From the NCBI GenBank assembly GCA_937873135.1, contig CALMVQ010000166.1, forward strand, positions 1 to 35,998: 35,998 nt of DNA. The letters run 5' to 3'. This document shows, piece by piece, positions 15,916-25,354 of this stretch. Position numbers and translations under genes: made by a program. The stretch's first letter is position 1; every line of letters begins with the position of its first letter. Below the pieces are notes generated by a model. The model was not told the origin of the DNA, did not search any database, and saw only the letters and a program-made list of their open reading frames with translations. This DNA comes from an uncultured Scytonema sp. Its GTDB lineage: Bacteria > Cyanobacteriota > Cyanobacteriia > Cyanobacteriales > Nostocaceae.

Positions 15916-17337
15916 GTGTCTACCGAGCATATGTCGGTTTCAAGTTTTAAACCAGATCTAAGATCAGCTAAAGGTACAAGGATACAAAAAGGATTAGCTG
16001 CAAGATTACTGCGGGTAACAACGCTGATCTTGCTAGATGTCTTTGCTTTGTCCTTTGCATGGAAGTTGGCAGTATTTTATGGATCTCCAATAGAATCTCC
16101 TTGGACCCAAAAAACATCTTTTCTACTGCTCGTTCTCACAGTTGAAATAGGCATCATTGCATCAAAAGGACTATATAGGTCCGGTCTAAATCGTCGTAAC
16201 TATCCTCGTCTGGTTGAAGCAGTCTGCTTGTCAGATGTTTTACTCTTGCTGATTGCTTTTCTTTATGAACCAGATACCTATGTCTCGCGCTCAACTTTTC
16301 TACTGTTTTGGTTCTTATCTGTAGCCTTCATATGTACTGCTCGCTTTACCTGTGATGTTGTCACTAAAAAGCTGCGTAATAAAGGAGTTATTCGACATGC
16401 AGTGTTTCTCATCAGTGAAGACAAGCAGAGCCATGTTAGGTTAATACAAAAAGAAGATTGCTACACAATACAAGGAATTGCTGACTCAAGCTGCTTGGAT
16501 ATAGCCAACCGAGAGGCTACCTTTGAGTATCTACGCACAAATGGCATAGAAGAGACTTTTGTTTCTTGGAATGCAATCAAGAATCGTCTATACGTTTGCT
16601 GGAATTTCCATACTGCTGGCATTACCCTACGAATATTACCAAATGAAGGTGACATTCATCACCCTAAATCAGTATTTTGGACAATCGGTGAAGTTCCTTG
16701 TATGACAATTCCAGCACCAATCCTCGTAGGGGGCGATTTTTGGGTCAAACGGTGTTTTGACCTGTGCTGTTCGATTGTACTGTTACTCCTGCTGTCTCCT
16801 GTTTATCTAGCGATCGCCATACTAATTAAGTTAGATTCATCAGGACCAGTATTTTTCAAACAAAATCGAATTGGTCTGCAGAGTAAAAGTTTCAAGATTT
16901 GGAAATTCCGGACAATGGTTGTAAATGCAGAAAAGCTGCAAGCAACCCTGGAAGCGAAGAATGAGATTAAGGATGGGGTGCTCTTCAAAATGAAAAATGA
17001 CCCTCGCATCACAAAAGTTGGTAAGTTCTTGCGCCGTTACAGCTTAGACGAATTACCGCAAATATTCAATGTTTTAGTTGGAGAGATGAGTCTTGTAGGT
17101 CCGCGCCCTCTCCCTATGAGGGATGTAGAGAAGTTCAAAACAAAGCACTTTATTCGCCAAGAAGTTCTGCCCGGTATTACTGGATTGTGGCAGGTTTCCG
17201 GTCGCTCCGATATCGACAACTTTGAAGATGGAGTGAAATTAGATCTCACCTACATTGAAAATTGGTCCTTATGGCTAGATGTGAAAATTTTGTTGAAAAC
17301 TGTCGGGGTTGTTCTGCAAAAATCAGGTGCCTACTAA
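15916..17337 (+). CDS. Polyprenyl-phosphate sugar-phosphotransferase (priming enzyme)
   Basis: Starts repeat-unit synthesis by moving a sugar-1-phosphate from a nucleotide sugar to undecaprenyl phosphate (WbaP/WcaJ type). The N-terminal half has four to five membrane segments (roughly 28-50, 63-83, 103-120, 125-145). From about residue 272 the C-terminal catalytic domain begins with KRCFDLCCSIVLLLLLSP, followed by GPVFFKQNRIGL, KIWKFRTM, DPRITKVGKFLRRYSLDELP, GEMSLVGPRPLP and PGITGLWQVSGRS, all hallmark segments of bacterial sugar transferases. Start taken at GTG 15916; ATG 15931 is possible. 473 residues, intact. It follows the WecG-type gene after the repeat-bearing gap. Confidence 0.92.
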   Translation: MSTEHMSVSSFKPDLRSAKGTRIQKGLAARLLRVTTLILLDVFALSFAWKLAVFYGSPIESPWTQKTSFLLLVLTVEIGIIASKGLYRSGLNRRNYPRLVEAVCLSDVLLLLIAFLYEPDTYVSRSTFLLFWFLSVAFICTARFTCDVVTKKLRNKGVIRHAVFLISEDKQSHVRLIQKEDCYTIQGIADSSCLDIANREATFEYLRTNGIEETFVSWNAIKNRLYVCWNFHTAGITLRILPNEGDIHHPKSVFWTIGEVPCMTIPAPILVGGDFWVKRCFDLCCSIVLLLLLSPVYLAIAILIKLDSSGPVFFKQNRIGLQSKSFKIWKFRTMVVNAEKLQATLEAKNEIKDGVLFKMKNDPRITKVGKFLRRYSLDELPQIFNVLVGEMSLVGPRPLPMRDVEKFKTKHFIRQEVLPGITGLWQVSGRSDIDNFEDGVKLDLTYIENWSLWLDVKILLKTVGVVLQKSGAY

Positions 17338-17426
17338 AAGCTCTCAACAACGTGCTTTAACTCTCAATAGTTGCTTTAGATAGAGCAAGTTTAATACATA
17401 ATATTGATTGATTGAAGGGGTGCACT

Positions 17427-18194
17427 ATGCGTCGTTGGTGGTTAACAATTGTCAGCATTGTAATTGCGTTTGTGTTTGTTTTTGTAGGAGTCATAAGTAA
17501 GGGTGGCTTTAATCAGGTGGTATTCGGTGCAGATAACAACGCTATTCAACCAGTTTTGATTGCACAAAATTACAGTCCTACGCGGATCATGCCTCTTGGC
17601 GACTCTATCACTGGAGGTCAGCCACCTCAAAACAGCTACCGTCGCTTACTTTGGTTTTATTTGCTCAATGCGGGTTACAATGTCGATTTTGTGGGGTCAA
17701 CCCAACTCAATTGTGGGGTTTCCGCTCCTCTGCCGGATTTTGATCTAGACAATGAAGGTCACTGTGGTTGGCGAGCGGATGAGATACTAGATCGCATTGA
17801 CGAATGGGCGAGTAGCACTCGACCAGATGTAGTGCTGATTCATCTTGGCACCAACGATCTTGGACAGGGACAGAGCGCAGAGAGTACAATTGAGGATATA
17901 CGTGGTATCATTCAAAAGCTGCGAAATTATAACCCAACCGTGAAAATACTGCTTGCTCAGATCATCTGGTGTGGTTACTTGGAGCGGATCGCACCATTTA
18001 ATTCGCTTATTCCAAACCTTGCTTCGCAAACTAATACAGATCAATCACCTGTCATAGTTGTGGATCAGTTTACTGGTTTCGAGCCATCGCCAACGTCAAA
18101 CGGTGGTGATACTATCGACGGTTGTCATCCTAATAATGGTGGTGAATGGAAGATGGCTACCCGTTGGCTAGAAGCTCTCAAAAATGTGCTTTAA
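17427..18194 (+). CDS. SGNH/GDSL-family hydrolase, secreted
   Basis: A 255-residue protein with an N-terminal hydrophobic segment (MRRWWLTIVSIVIAFVFVFV) that is a signal peptide or anchor. The hydrolase domain shows block I IMPLGDSITGG with the Ser nucleophile, then a Gly block near FVGS, block III HLGTNDLG with the Asn, and the C-terminal DGCHPNNGG with catalytic Asp and His. The start at ATG 17427 is preceded by AGGGG; the upstream TTG in frame is unlikely. Members remove or add acyl groups on carbohydrates, so here it may deacetylate or process the cluster's polymer, a match to the CysE-like acetyltransferase further on. This is an inference. Confidence 0.88.
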   Translation: MRRWWLTIVSIVIAFVFVFVGVISKGGFNQVVFGADNNAIQPVLIAQNYSPTRIMPLGDSITGGQPPQNSYRRLLWFYLLNAGYNVDFVGSTQLNCGVSAPLPDFDLDNEGHCGWRADEILDRIDEWASSTRPDVVLIHLGTNDLGQGQSAESTIEDIRGIIQKLRNYNPTVKILLAQIIWCGYLERIAPFNSLIPNLASQTNTDQSPVIVVDQFTGFEPSPTSNGGDTIDGCHPNNGGEWKMATRWLEALKNVL

Positions 18195-18978
18195 CTCCTA
18201 TAAATAGCTATGTCTAACGCCACTAGAGCGCTATAGTGGCGGTAGAAATATGGGATCTAAACTTTACACATTGTTAAAGATAAAAATTGCTCTTTCTTCA
18301 GAAAATAATTTCCCCAGATTGTTAAAAAAATTACTTATCTTCCTTTTCCTATCTTCTTATGATTCGCTTAAACTTTACAATTTCTTTAAAAAAGATTTTA
18401 ATTTATACTTGAAATTACAGAGAATTCAAGTTATACTTAACATCGTTAATATGTATCGTCAACCTACCAGTATCATATAGCTTAAATTGCATCTATTCGG
18501 AAAACGCTTCTTATAAAGAGTGTTTTAAAATCATCAGTGGGCATGAAATTGATTACATCAGAAAATGCAAATTTAAGCATACAAAGGTTGAAAAGCGATG
18601 CAATTTCTTCATGCATTTACCAAAATATGAAAAGTAAGAACGGTTGGCATTATCACAAGCCAAAAAGTATTCGCTGTGATGGCTCTGGGCAATTCATGCA
18701 GTTCCATAACCCTACAAGACATCTTGATGCTTTTGAACGCTAAGCTCTAGACGTGTAAGTTTGAACTGCTGGGTTTGTTACTTTTAAGTAGAGCAAAAGT
18801 GTACTTCATACAGAATTTGTTAATTAGACATAACAATTAAAACTCACTTGTCGATAGCTTCGCATGTGTTGCATAGTTCGTTAAATGATAGCCGCTACTG
18901 CTGCTTGCGCTAAGTTACTAATATCAGATATCAATATTGGCTCCAACAAAAGCATTGAACTATGAGTAGGGAACTTAT
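18195..18978. other. 784-bp gap between SGNH hydrolase and Wzc-like gene
   Basis: No convincing gene. A hairpin (18218-18241) lies near the left end. Two short plus-strand frames (18250-18480 and 18540-18743) are AT-driven or lack family resemblance. The gap is long compared with the rest of the cluster and might hold an internal promoter for the Wzc-to-flippase segment. Confidence 0.55.
18218..18241 (+). terminator. Hairpin after SGNH hydrolase gene
   Basis: CGCCACTA (18218-18225) pairs with TAGTGGCG (18234-18241) across an 8-nt loop containing AGCGCT. It is 23 bp past the stop of the SGNH gene and could be the transcript end of the first half of the cluster. No T-run follows. Confidence 0.45.
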
Positions 18979-21198
18979 ATGGAGACTAAAGGTTATCCAG
19001 AAGAATTTGATATTCAAAAATATTTACTGGTTCTGAAACGCCGTTGGCCTATTATTGCCGGAGTTCTTTTAGCAACATGTGGATTATCGTCGGTTGCTGT
19101 ATTCCTGCAAAAACCTGAATACCAAGCGAGTGGAATGCTTCTTTTTAAATCAGACAGAACCTCATCGCTGACGAAAGTAGGAGAAAAAATAGGGGATCTT
19201 GAATCTGTAATGCGCGAAGGAAATCCACTATAAACGCAAGCTGTAATTTTGAAGTCTAAACCAATTTTAAAACAGGTTATCGATACTTTAGGATTAACAG
19301 ATAAAAAAGGTAATCCCCTCGATCCGGATTCACTAAAGATTAATGTTAAACCAACTGTAGGTACAGACATACTTGAGGTTTCCTATACCTCAAACAAACC
19401 TGAATTGGCGGCATCTGTAGTCAATCAGGTGATGAGATTCTATGTTGCAAATAACGTTCAATCTAATCGAACTGAAGTCTTTGCTGCAGGTGATTTTATT
19501 AAAAAACAACTGCCATACTCTCGAACAGAATTAGAAAGCGCAGCAGAGGCACTACGTCAGTTTAAAATTCGGTATAAGATTATTAATCTGCCACAAGAAG
19601 CGAACGCTGCCATTGAGAATATTGCCAAGATAGATGAGGAAACAAATCATACTCGGGCTGCACTAGCAGATGTAAATGCTCAGGAAGCACAAGTACGCAG
19701 CCAACTAAATTTAGCAGGGGAGGAGACGGTAGAAATTACTTCCCTAAGTCAGATACCTGGGGTACAGGAAGTCTTAAGTGAAATGCAAAAAGTGCAAAGC
19801 CAGTTAGCAACTGCTAGAGCACGCTATACAGAGTCGCATCCATCCGTCACTTTTTTAAAGAATCAAGAAGCAAGTCTGAATTCATTATTGCAGCAGCGGA
19901 TTGAGGAGGTTTTAGGAGCTAAAGGAAAAGAGCGAGTTTTAGGAACTCAACAAAATATTCCCCCAGGCAAGTTGCAAATGGGAGATCTCAAGAAAAATTT
20001 GGCAGCTCAATTTGCACAGTTACAGTCGCAACGCCAGGGTCTTTTAAGCAGAATACAAGCTTTGTCTAATTTACGAGTAACTTTTAAGCAAAGGCTTGAT
20101 CTACTACCAAATTACGAGAAAAAGCAAGGAGATTTAGATCGACAGTTGTCAGTCGCGCAAAAGAACTATGAAAACCTGGCGACAAGATTGCAAGAAATTC
20201 AAGTAGCAGAAAGGCAAACCACTGGGAATGCCAAAGTGATTCAACTAGCCTCTGTTCCCGAAAAACCAGTTCTCGCCAAAAAAACACTGATCTTAGTTGG
20301 AGGTGGCGTATTTGTCGGTTTGGTAATTGGTGTAGCAACTGCATTTTTTGTAGACCTAATTGATAGCTCTTTGAAAACGGTTAAGGAAGCCGAGGCGTTT
20401 TTTGGATATAGAATGCTGGGGCTAATTCCCAAGTTTGAAAGTAAGATATCCACTTTTACTAAGTTAATGGGAGATAGAGTATCTCCGAGAATTATCGTAG
20501 CAACCTCTCCTCGTACAGTGATTCATGAAGCATACCAAATGCTTCATGCAAACTTGAAGTTTATTAGCCATAAAAAAGTTCGCACAATTGTGGTAGCGAG
20601 TTCGGTTGCGGGCGAAGGGAAATCAGAAGTTTCTGCTAATTTAGCTGCCGTACTTGCTCAGGTAGGAAGCCAAGTTCTGCTGGTTGATGCAGATATGTAT
20701 CAACCATCGCAACACCACTTGTGGGGTTTGATCAATTCAGTGGGTTTAAGTAATGTCATTGTTGGTCAGAATGAATTTTCACACACTGTGCAAGTAGTCA
20801 CACAAAACTTATCTGTCCTGACAGCAGGAGTTCAACCTCCTAACCCCCACGCTTTGATTGACTCTGAGCGCATGAAATCTCTGATTGAGATGTTTTCTGA
20901 CAGCTTTGACTACATAGTGTTTGATACTCCTCCTTTAGTTGATACGGCTGATGCTGCAGTTTTAGGAAAAATGGTAGATGGAGTTTTGCTAGTAGTTCGA
21001 CCTGGGATTGTGGATTCAGCTAGCGCTACCACAGCTAAGTCCCTACTAGAACGTTCGGAAGCTAAAATCTTGGGAATGATTGCCAATGGTGTGAATGTGA
21101 AGAAAAAGCCCAACAGCTACTTTTATTATTCCAAAGAACAAATGAGCCAGGATTTTGTAAAAACAGAAATTAGGAATGAACAATGGGTGTACAAATAA
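18979..21198 (+). pseudogene. Wzc-like chain-length regulator/tyrosine autokinase with internal stop
   Basis: A polysaccharide co-polymerase that senses chain length and phosphorylates itself on a C-terminal tyrosine cluster. The 5' part (18979-19233) has the Wzz head FDIQKYLLVLKRRWPIIAGV with the first membrane segment, and ends NPL then TAA (19231-19233). The frame continues without shift: TQAVILKSKPILKQVIDTL, the coiled-coil region, the second membrane segment, a P-loop kinase with SSVAGEGKSEVS, LLVDADMYQPSQH and VFDTPPLVDTADA, and a Tyr-rich tail NSYFYYSK. The gene would be 739 codons before its own stop. Restart at TTG 19249 is possible but has no ribosome binding site and would lack the first membrane anchor. 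It is broken, or read through, or a base error. Confidence 0.85.
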
Positions 21199-21770
21199 AC
21201 TTGATGGTAAATACAGATTCTGAAGAATCTTCTACTTTAAATTTTTGGCAGCTTCTTAAAGAAGACTGGAAGGCACATGGATGTGATTGGAGTAAACCTG
21301 GATTCCGCGCAGTTGCACTTCACCGTTTTGGAGTTTGGCGCAAGAAGATTAAATCGAAACTCTTGCAAGCGCCTTTCAGCCTTCTTTATAGAATGCTATA
21401 TCGCAAGGTTCGGAATACTTACGGAATAGAACTAGTTTATACTACCCAACTTGGTCGCCGTGTCATTATTCAACATCAGGGAGGAATAGTCATTCACTCA
21501 CACTGCTCTATTGGTGACGACTGTATTATTCGTCAAGGGGTGACTTTAGGAATGCGTTTCCCAGATCGTCCAATGGATGCGCCCAAGTTAGGCAAAAGTG
21601 TTGATGTTGGTGCTGGTGCGCAAATCTTAGGCAACGTCACTATTGGTGATAATGCCAGAATTGGTGCTAATGCTGTGGTTTTGTGCGATGTTCCAACAGG
21701 AGCAACGGCAGTTGGTATACCAGCAAAAATCATCTCTTCTGCAAAAGTTCACCAATTAAGTACCGATTGA
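21183..21770 (+). CDS. CysE/hexapeptide-repeat acetyltransferase in EPS cluster
   Basis: A 195-residue left-handed beta-helix acetyltransferase, like serine O-acetyltransferase. The N-terminal helical stretch (LLKEDWKAHGCDWSKPGFRA) and then the hexapeptide turns IHSHCSIGDDCIIRQGVTLG, GAGAQILGNVTIGDNARIGA and NAVVLCDVPTGATAVGIPAK are clear. In this cluster it may transfer acetyl to a sugar or amino sugar of the repeat unit, not to free serine; that is an inference. Start taken at ATG 21183 with AGGA upstream, so its first 16 bases overlap the kinase gene. ATG 21204 is an alternative. It lies between the Wzc-like gene and GT2. Confidence 0.88.
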   Translation: MGVQINLMVNTDSEESSTLNFWQLLKEDWKAHGCDWSKPGFRAVALHRFGVWRKKIKSKLLQAPFSLLYRMLYRKVRNTYGIELVYTTQLGRRVIIQHQGGIVIHSHCSIGDDCIIRQGVTLGMRFPDRPMDAPKLGKSVDVGAGAQILGNVTIGDNARIGANAVVLCDVPTGATAVGIPAKIISSAKVHQLSTD

Positions 21771-21782
21771 GGTAACAATCCT

Positions 21783-22988
21783 ATGTTAATTAGCCAGTTC
21801 ATGATGTGTACTAATGTTGTTCTATTAGTAAGCGCATTACTGTTATTGATTATCTGTCTATTTTTTCTGATAGAATGTACTGCTGCTCTTTTGCCAAACA
21901 ATAAGAGTCCGAATGCAGACAATTGCCCTGATGCCATTACTATCTTGGTCCCGGCACACAATGAAGAGGTAGTTATCGCCTCAACACTAGAAAAACTGAC
22001 TCCTGCGTTAAAAAAACAAGACCGTTTGGTCGTCATTGCTGACAATTGTAGTGATGCGACAGCTCAGATTGCCCGTGCAAAGGGTGCTATAGTCATCGAG
22101 CGTCACGACCCTAATCATAAAGGTAAGGGATACGCTCTAGACTATGGCTTACAGTATCTTGAGTCAGATCCTCCTAATGTGGTCGTGTTTGTTGATGCTG
22201 ACTGTACAGTTGCACCAAATGCAATTGAGATACTGACTCAATGTGCTTATGCAACAGGACGACCTGTCCAAGCTACCTACTTAATGGTAAAACCGAAAAA
22301 CTCTAATTCATCAAAAGACTTGGTTTCACAATTTTCCAACATCGTCAGGAATCTAGTTCGTCCCCGTGGATTAGCCCGCTTGGGACAGACTTGCCCGTTG
22401 CTTGGTACAGGTATGGCTTTCCCTTGGTCGGTTATTCGCAAAGTCAATGTAGCCAACGGTCATCTTCTTGAAGACCTAAAACTAGGCTTAGATTTAACCA
22501 TCGCTGGACACAGACCAATGTTTTGCCCAGAAGCATTGGTAACTGGAGATCTACCGCAGCAGTTGCAAGCTGCTAGAACTCAGAGAACTCGTTGGGAACA
22601 CGGTCATTTACAAATTATGCAGACTTATATTCCCATGTTGCTCTTTGAAGCAGTGGTTCAAAAAAGGCTTGACTTATTGGTGAGCATTTTGGATGTGTGT
22701 GTGCCACCTCTATCCCTGCTTGTGGTTATTTGGTTAGTGTTAATGACAGTTTCTCTAGTTTTTGGAATCTTATCAGCATTATGGATACCAGCTGACTTCG
22801 CAGCGACAGCAGGACTTTGTTTCCTGATGGCAATTATTATAGCTTGGGCTAAATTTGCTATTCAAGACTTTCCTTTACGTAAACTTTTAACCATTCCTTT
22901 TTATGTTCTTTGGAAAATTCCAGTTTATTTCAAGTTTTTAGTGAAACCTCAAAGCGTGTGGATTCGTACAGAAAGGAACAAGATATAA
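21783..22988 (+). CDS. GT2-family membrane glycosyltransferase
   Basis: A 401-residue processive-type GT2. N-terminal membrane segment (about 10-34), then the GT-A domain: ITILVPAHNEEVVIA, LVVIADNCSDATA, ARAKGAIVIERHDPNHKGKG, VVVFVDADC with the DxD-like metal motif, LGTGMAFPW, HLLEDLKLGLDL with the ED base, and RTRWEHGH near the QxxRW position. Three C-terminal hydrophobic segments anchor the enzyme. Donor and acceptor cannot be deduced. It begins 12 bp after the acetyltransferase stop with GAGG as ribosome binding site, so it is co-transcribed. Confidence 0.92.
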   Translation: MLISQFMMCTNVVLLVSALLLLIICLFFLIECTAALLPNNKSPNADNCPDAITILVPAHNEEVVIASTLEKLTPALKKQDRLVVIADNCSDATAQIARAKGAIVIERHDPNHKGKGYALDYGLQYLESDPPNVVVFVDADCTVAPNAIEILTQCAYATGRPVQATYLMVKPKNSNSSKDLVSQFSNIVRNLVRPRGLARLGQTCPLLGTGMAFPWSVIRKVNVANGHLLEDLKLGLDLTIAGHRPMFCPEALVTGDLPQQLQAARTQRTRWEHGHLQIMQTYIPMLLFEAVVQKRLDLLVSILDVCVPPLSLLVVIWLVLMTVSLVFGILSALWIPADFAATAGLCFLMAIIIAWAKFAIQDFPLRKLLTIPFYVLWKIPVYFKFLVKPQSVWIRTERNKI

Positions 22989-23037
22989 TCAAACGAAACC
23001 TCTGACAAATTAACCTTTCTCTTGTTATGGTCAAAGT

Positions 23038-24282
23038 ATGAAAAGTAAAGTGGGAAGTGAATCTCTAAGACTTGCCGAGAAAGGTTTTATTATCTTAGGT
23101 TTAAGTTTCTTCACTGGAGTATTTGGTGTACACTCTCTAGCTCTTGTACTTCCAAGCGCCGTTGTTACCTTAATCAGATTTTTTGTTTGGGGAATGTCTA
23201 CCCTTCTCGTTGGCATTTTGTGGAAAAGTACAATAATTATAGTTAGTCGAAATGTATTACTCTGTATATTAACTGCATTAGCCTACCTCTCATTTAGCTG
23301 GTCAGAATTTCCTGATTACACGTTATTTAATGCTAGAGATATCTTAATGATGACCTCGTTTGGCTTGTATTTTGCTACACGATTTAGCTTTAAAGAGCAG
23401 GTAAAACTCGTTGGCATTACTTTATTAATAGGGTGTTTTCTCAGTACAATTTTTGCCTTGGAATTTCCGGAAATTGGCTTACATGGACTCGATGAAGTAG
23501 AATCTCATCCAGGAGCATGGAAAGGAGTATATGGACACAAAAATTTTCTGGGAAGCATGATGGTTTTAAACTCTGTAGCCTTTTTTTTGTTACCTAAAGA
23601 AAATCCCCTTATATACAGGTATGCTGGTTTTATTTTTTCGCTGGTTTTGATGCTACTTTCTACTTCAAAAACTTCTCTTGTTCTCTCTTTTCTGCTTCTA
23701 TCAATAATAATGTTCTATCAAAACTTTCGCTGGCAGGGAAAGATAAGTGTAATTTTCACAGACATTGCAATTCTGATTGGGGGATGTGTCCTTGTACTAC
23801 TTTTAACTTATTGGGTAGAACTTTTAACTGGTTTAGGAAGAGACCCAAGTTTAACAGGAAGGACGTTCATATGGGGTTATGCACTAACTAGATTAATGGA
23901 AAGACCATTATTGGGTTACGGACGTGGTGCATTTTGGGCACCAGGAAGTGAGTATGCAGTTGAAGCAGGTCAGTCAATCGGGACTAGCTGGATTCCACCT
24001 CACGCCCACAATGGCATAGTAGATTTATCACTTGATGTTGGTTTAATTGGTCTATCACTGTTTTTAATTATTTATTTCACAGCCTTTGTTCGAGCATTGA
24101 AACTAGCTTACGCAACTAAAAATCCAGAGGATCTTTGGCCATTAGCTTATCTTACCTTCTTGGCAATGAATAACGTGACAGAGAGTTGTTTGCTGCTTTC
24201 AGCTAATGTGTATTGGGTTTTGTTTATCACAGTTGTTTTTACTATAAATCAAAAAGGAAAATTCAAAAAATTAACAATCTAA
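23038..24282 (+). CDS. O-antigen polymerase/ligase family protein (Wzy-like)
   Basis: A polytopic membrane protein of 414 residues with about 11 or more hydrophobic segments, the Wzy_C/O-antigen ligase family. The features are HPGAWKGVYGHKNFLGSMM in the middle, the periplasmic loop TGLGRDPSLTGRTFIWGYAL with RPLLGYGRGAFW, and SWIPPHAHNGIVDLSLDVG with the conserved His-Asn. In this cluster it probably polymerises the repeat unit on the periplasmic side; ligation onto another acceptor cannot be excluded. It is the only candidate polymerase in the window. It starts 49 bp after the GT2 stop, with no strong Shine-Dalgarno. Confidence 0.9.
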   Translation: MKSKVGSESLRLAEKGFIILGLSFFTGVFGVHSLALVLPSAVVTLIRFFVWGMSTLLVGILWKSTIIIVSRNVLLCILTALAYLSFSWSEFPDYTLFNARDILMMTSFGLYFATRFSFKEQVKLVGITLLIGCFLSTIFALEFPEIGLHGLDEVESHPGAWKGVYGHKNFLGSMMVLNSVAFFLLPKENPLIYRYAGFIFSLVLMLLSTSKTSLVLSFLLLSIIMFYQNFRWQGKISVIFTDIAILIGGCVLVLLLTYWVELLTGLGRDPSLTGRTFIWGYALTRLMERPLLGYGRGAFWAPGSEYAVEAGQSIGTSWIPPHAHNGIVDLSLDVGLIGLSLFLIIYFTAFVRALKLAYATKNPEDLWPLAYLTFLAMNNVTESCLLLSANVYWVLFITVVFTINQKGKFKKLTI

Positions 24283-24330
24283 TCATTCGCGCTTTTTTGT
24301 AAAACATAGAAAAATATTACAGGAGGTCAT

Positions 24331-25332
24331 GTGCAGTCTATTGGAATTGTTGTCATCGGACGTAACGAAGGAAATCGTCTCTACGAGTGCTTGCTATCAG
24401 TAATAGGAGAAGAAAGAACTGTAGTTTATGTTGATTCTGGCTCCACAGATGGTAGTGTAATGCTAGCTCGCTCCCTTGATGTCTATGTTGTGGAACTAGA
24501 TTTATCTATTCCATTCACTGCAGCCCGTGCTAGGAATGCAGGGTTTGAATACCTATTGCAAATAAAACCAGAAATCGAATTTGTCCAGTTTGTGGATGGA
24601 GACTGTCGGGTTGTCAATTCATGGTTGGAACATGCAGTGAGTGAATTAGTGACTCAGCCTGACGTTGTCGTGGTGTGTGGGCGGCGTCGGGAAGAATTCC
24701 CTGATCGCTCTATTTATAACCGCCTGTGCGACATCGAGTGGAATACTCCCGTAGGTGAAGCAAAATCCTGTGGTGGTGACGCCATGATTCGGGCGATCGC
24801 CTTCAAAAAAGTGGGAGGATTCAATTCAACATTGATAGCAGGAGAAGAACCAGAACTGTGTTTGCGACTGCGTCAAGCGGGGGGTAAAATTGTACGGATC
24901 GATGCCGAAATGACTAAGCACGATGCCCGAATCACCCGTTTTAGCCAATGGTGGAAGCGTCAAGAACGCAGTGGTTATGGTTTTACCCAGGGGGCAACGC
25001 TTGACAATGGCAGTCCCGAACGGCTTTGGATAAGACAAATTTATCGGATTTGGTTGTGGAGTTTGTTTTTGCCTTTGTTAACGGTTGCAGGTTTATTGCC
25101 AACTAAGGGGCTAAGCCTGCTGTTACTATTAGTAGCCAATACTTTGGTAGCCTATCGAGTGTATCGGCGAACAAGGCTTTCCGGTTTTCAGTCAAAGGAT
25201 GCTATTTTCTACGCCCTATTTTGTGTGATAGAAAAATACCCACAATTGCTCGGTCATATCCAATTTTACTTAATTGGGTTATTGAAGCGACAGCGCACCA
25301 TAGTGGAATACAAAAAAGCTTCAGCAAGTTAA
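24331..25332 (+). CDS. GT2-family glycosyltransferase (GTG start)
   Basis: A GT2 family glycosyltransferase of 333 residues. GT-A motifs: IGIVVIGRNEGNRLYECLLS, VVYVDSGSTDGS, ARARNAGFEY, FVQFVDGDCRV with the metal-binding DGD, and IAGEEPELCLRLRQAGGKI with the acidic base. Two C-terminal membrane segments (around 242-275) and a hydrophobic stretch near the end place it at the membrane. The start is GTG 24331, preceded by a strong AGGAGGT site 4-5 nt away. A second glycosyl donor step of the repeat-unit pathway is likely. It is 49 bp from the polymerase and 22 bp from the dehydrogenase. Confidence 0.9.
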   Translation: MQSIGIVVIGRNEGNRLYECLLSVIGEERTVVYVDSGSTDGSVMLARSLDVYVVELDLSIPFTAARARNAGFEYLLQIKPEIEFVQFVDGDCRVVNSWLEHAVSELVTQPDVVVVCGRRREEFPDRSIYNRLCDIEWNTPVGEAKSCGGDAMIRAIAFKKVGGFNSTLIAGEEPELCLRLRQAGGKIVRIDAEMTKHDARITRFSQWWKRQERSGYGFTQGATLDNGSPERLWIRQIYRIWLWSLFLPLLTVAGLLPTKGLSLLLLLVANTLVAYRVYRRTRLSGFQSKDAIFYALFCVIEKYPQLLGHIQFYLIGLLKRQRTIVEYKKASAS

Positions 25333-25354
25333 TACAATTCTTTTATCAGCACTC

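Noticed and set aside
18250-18480. Plus-strand 76-codon frame
   Set aside because: Its Lys/Leu/Phe-rich product follows from AT-rich DNA; not a gene.
18540-18743. Plus-strand frame of about 68 codons before the Wzc-like gene
   Set aside because: No ribosome binding site, no family resemblance, and its length is expected by chance.
7791-21770. cysK and the CysE-like gene as one cysteine pathway unit
   Set aside because: They are 13 kb apart, and the CysE-like gene is embedded in the polysaccharide operon.
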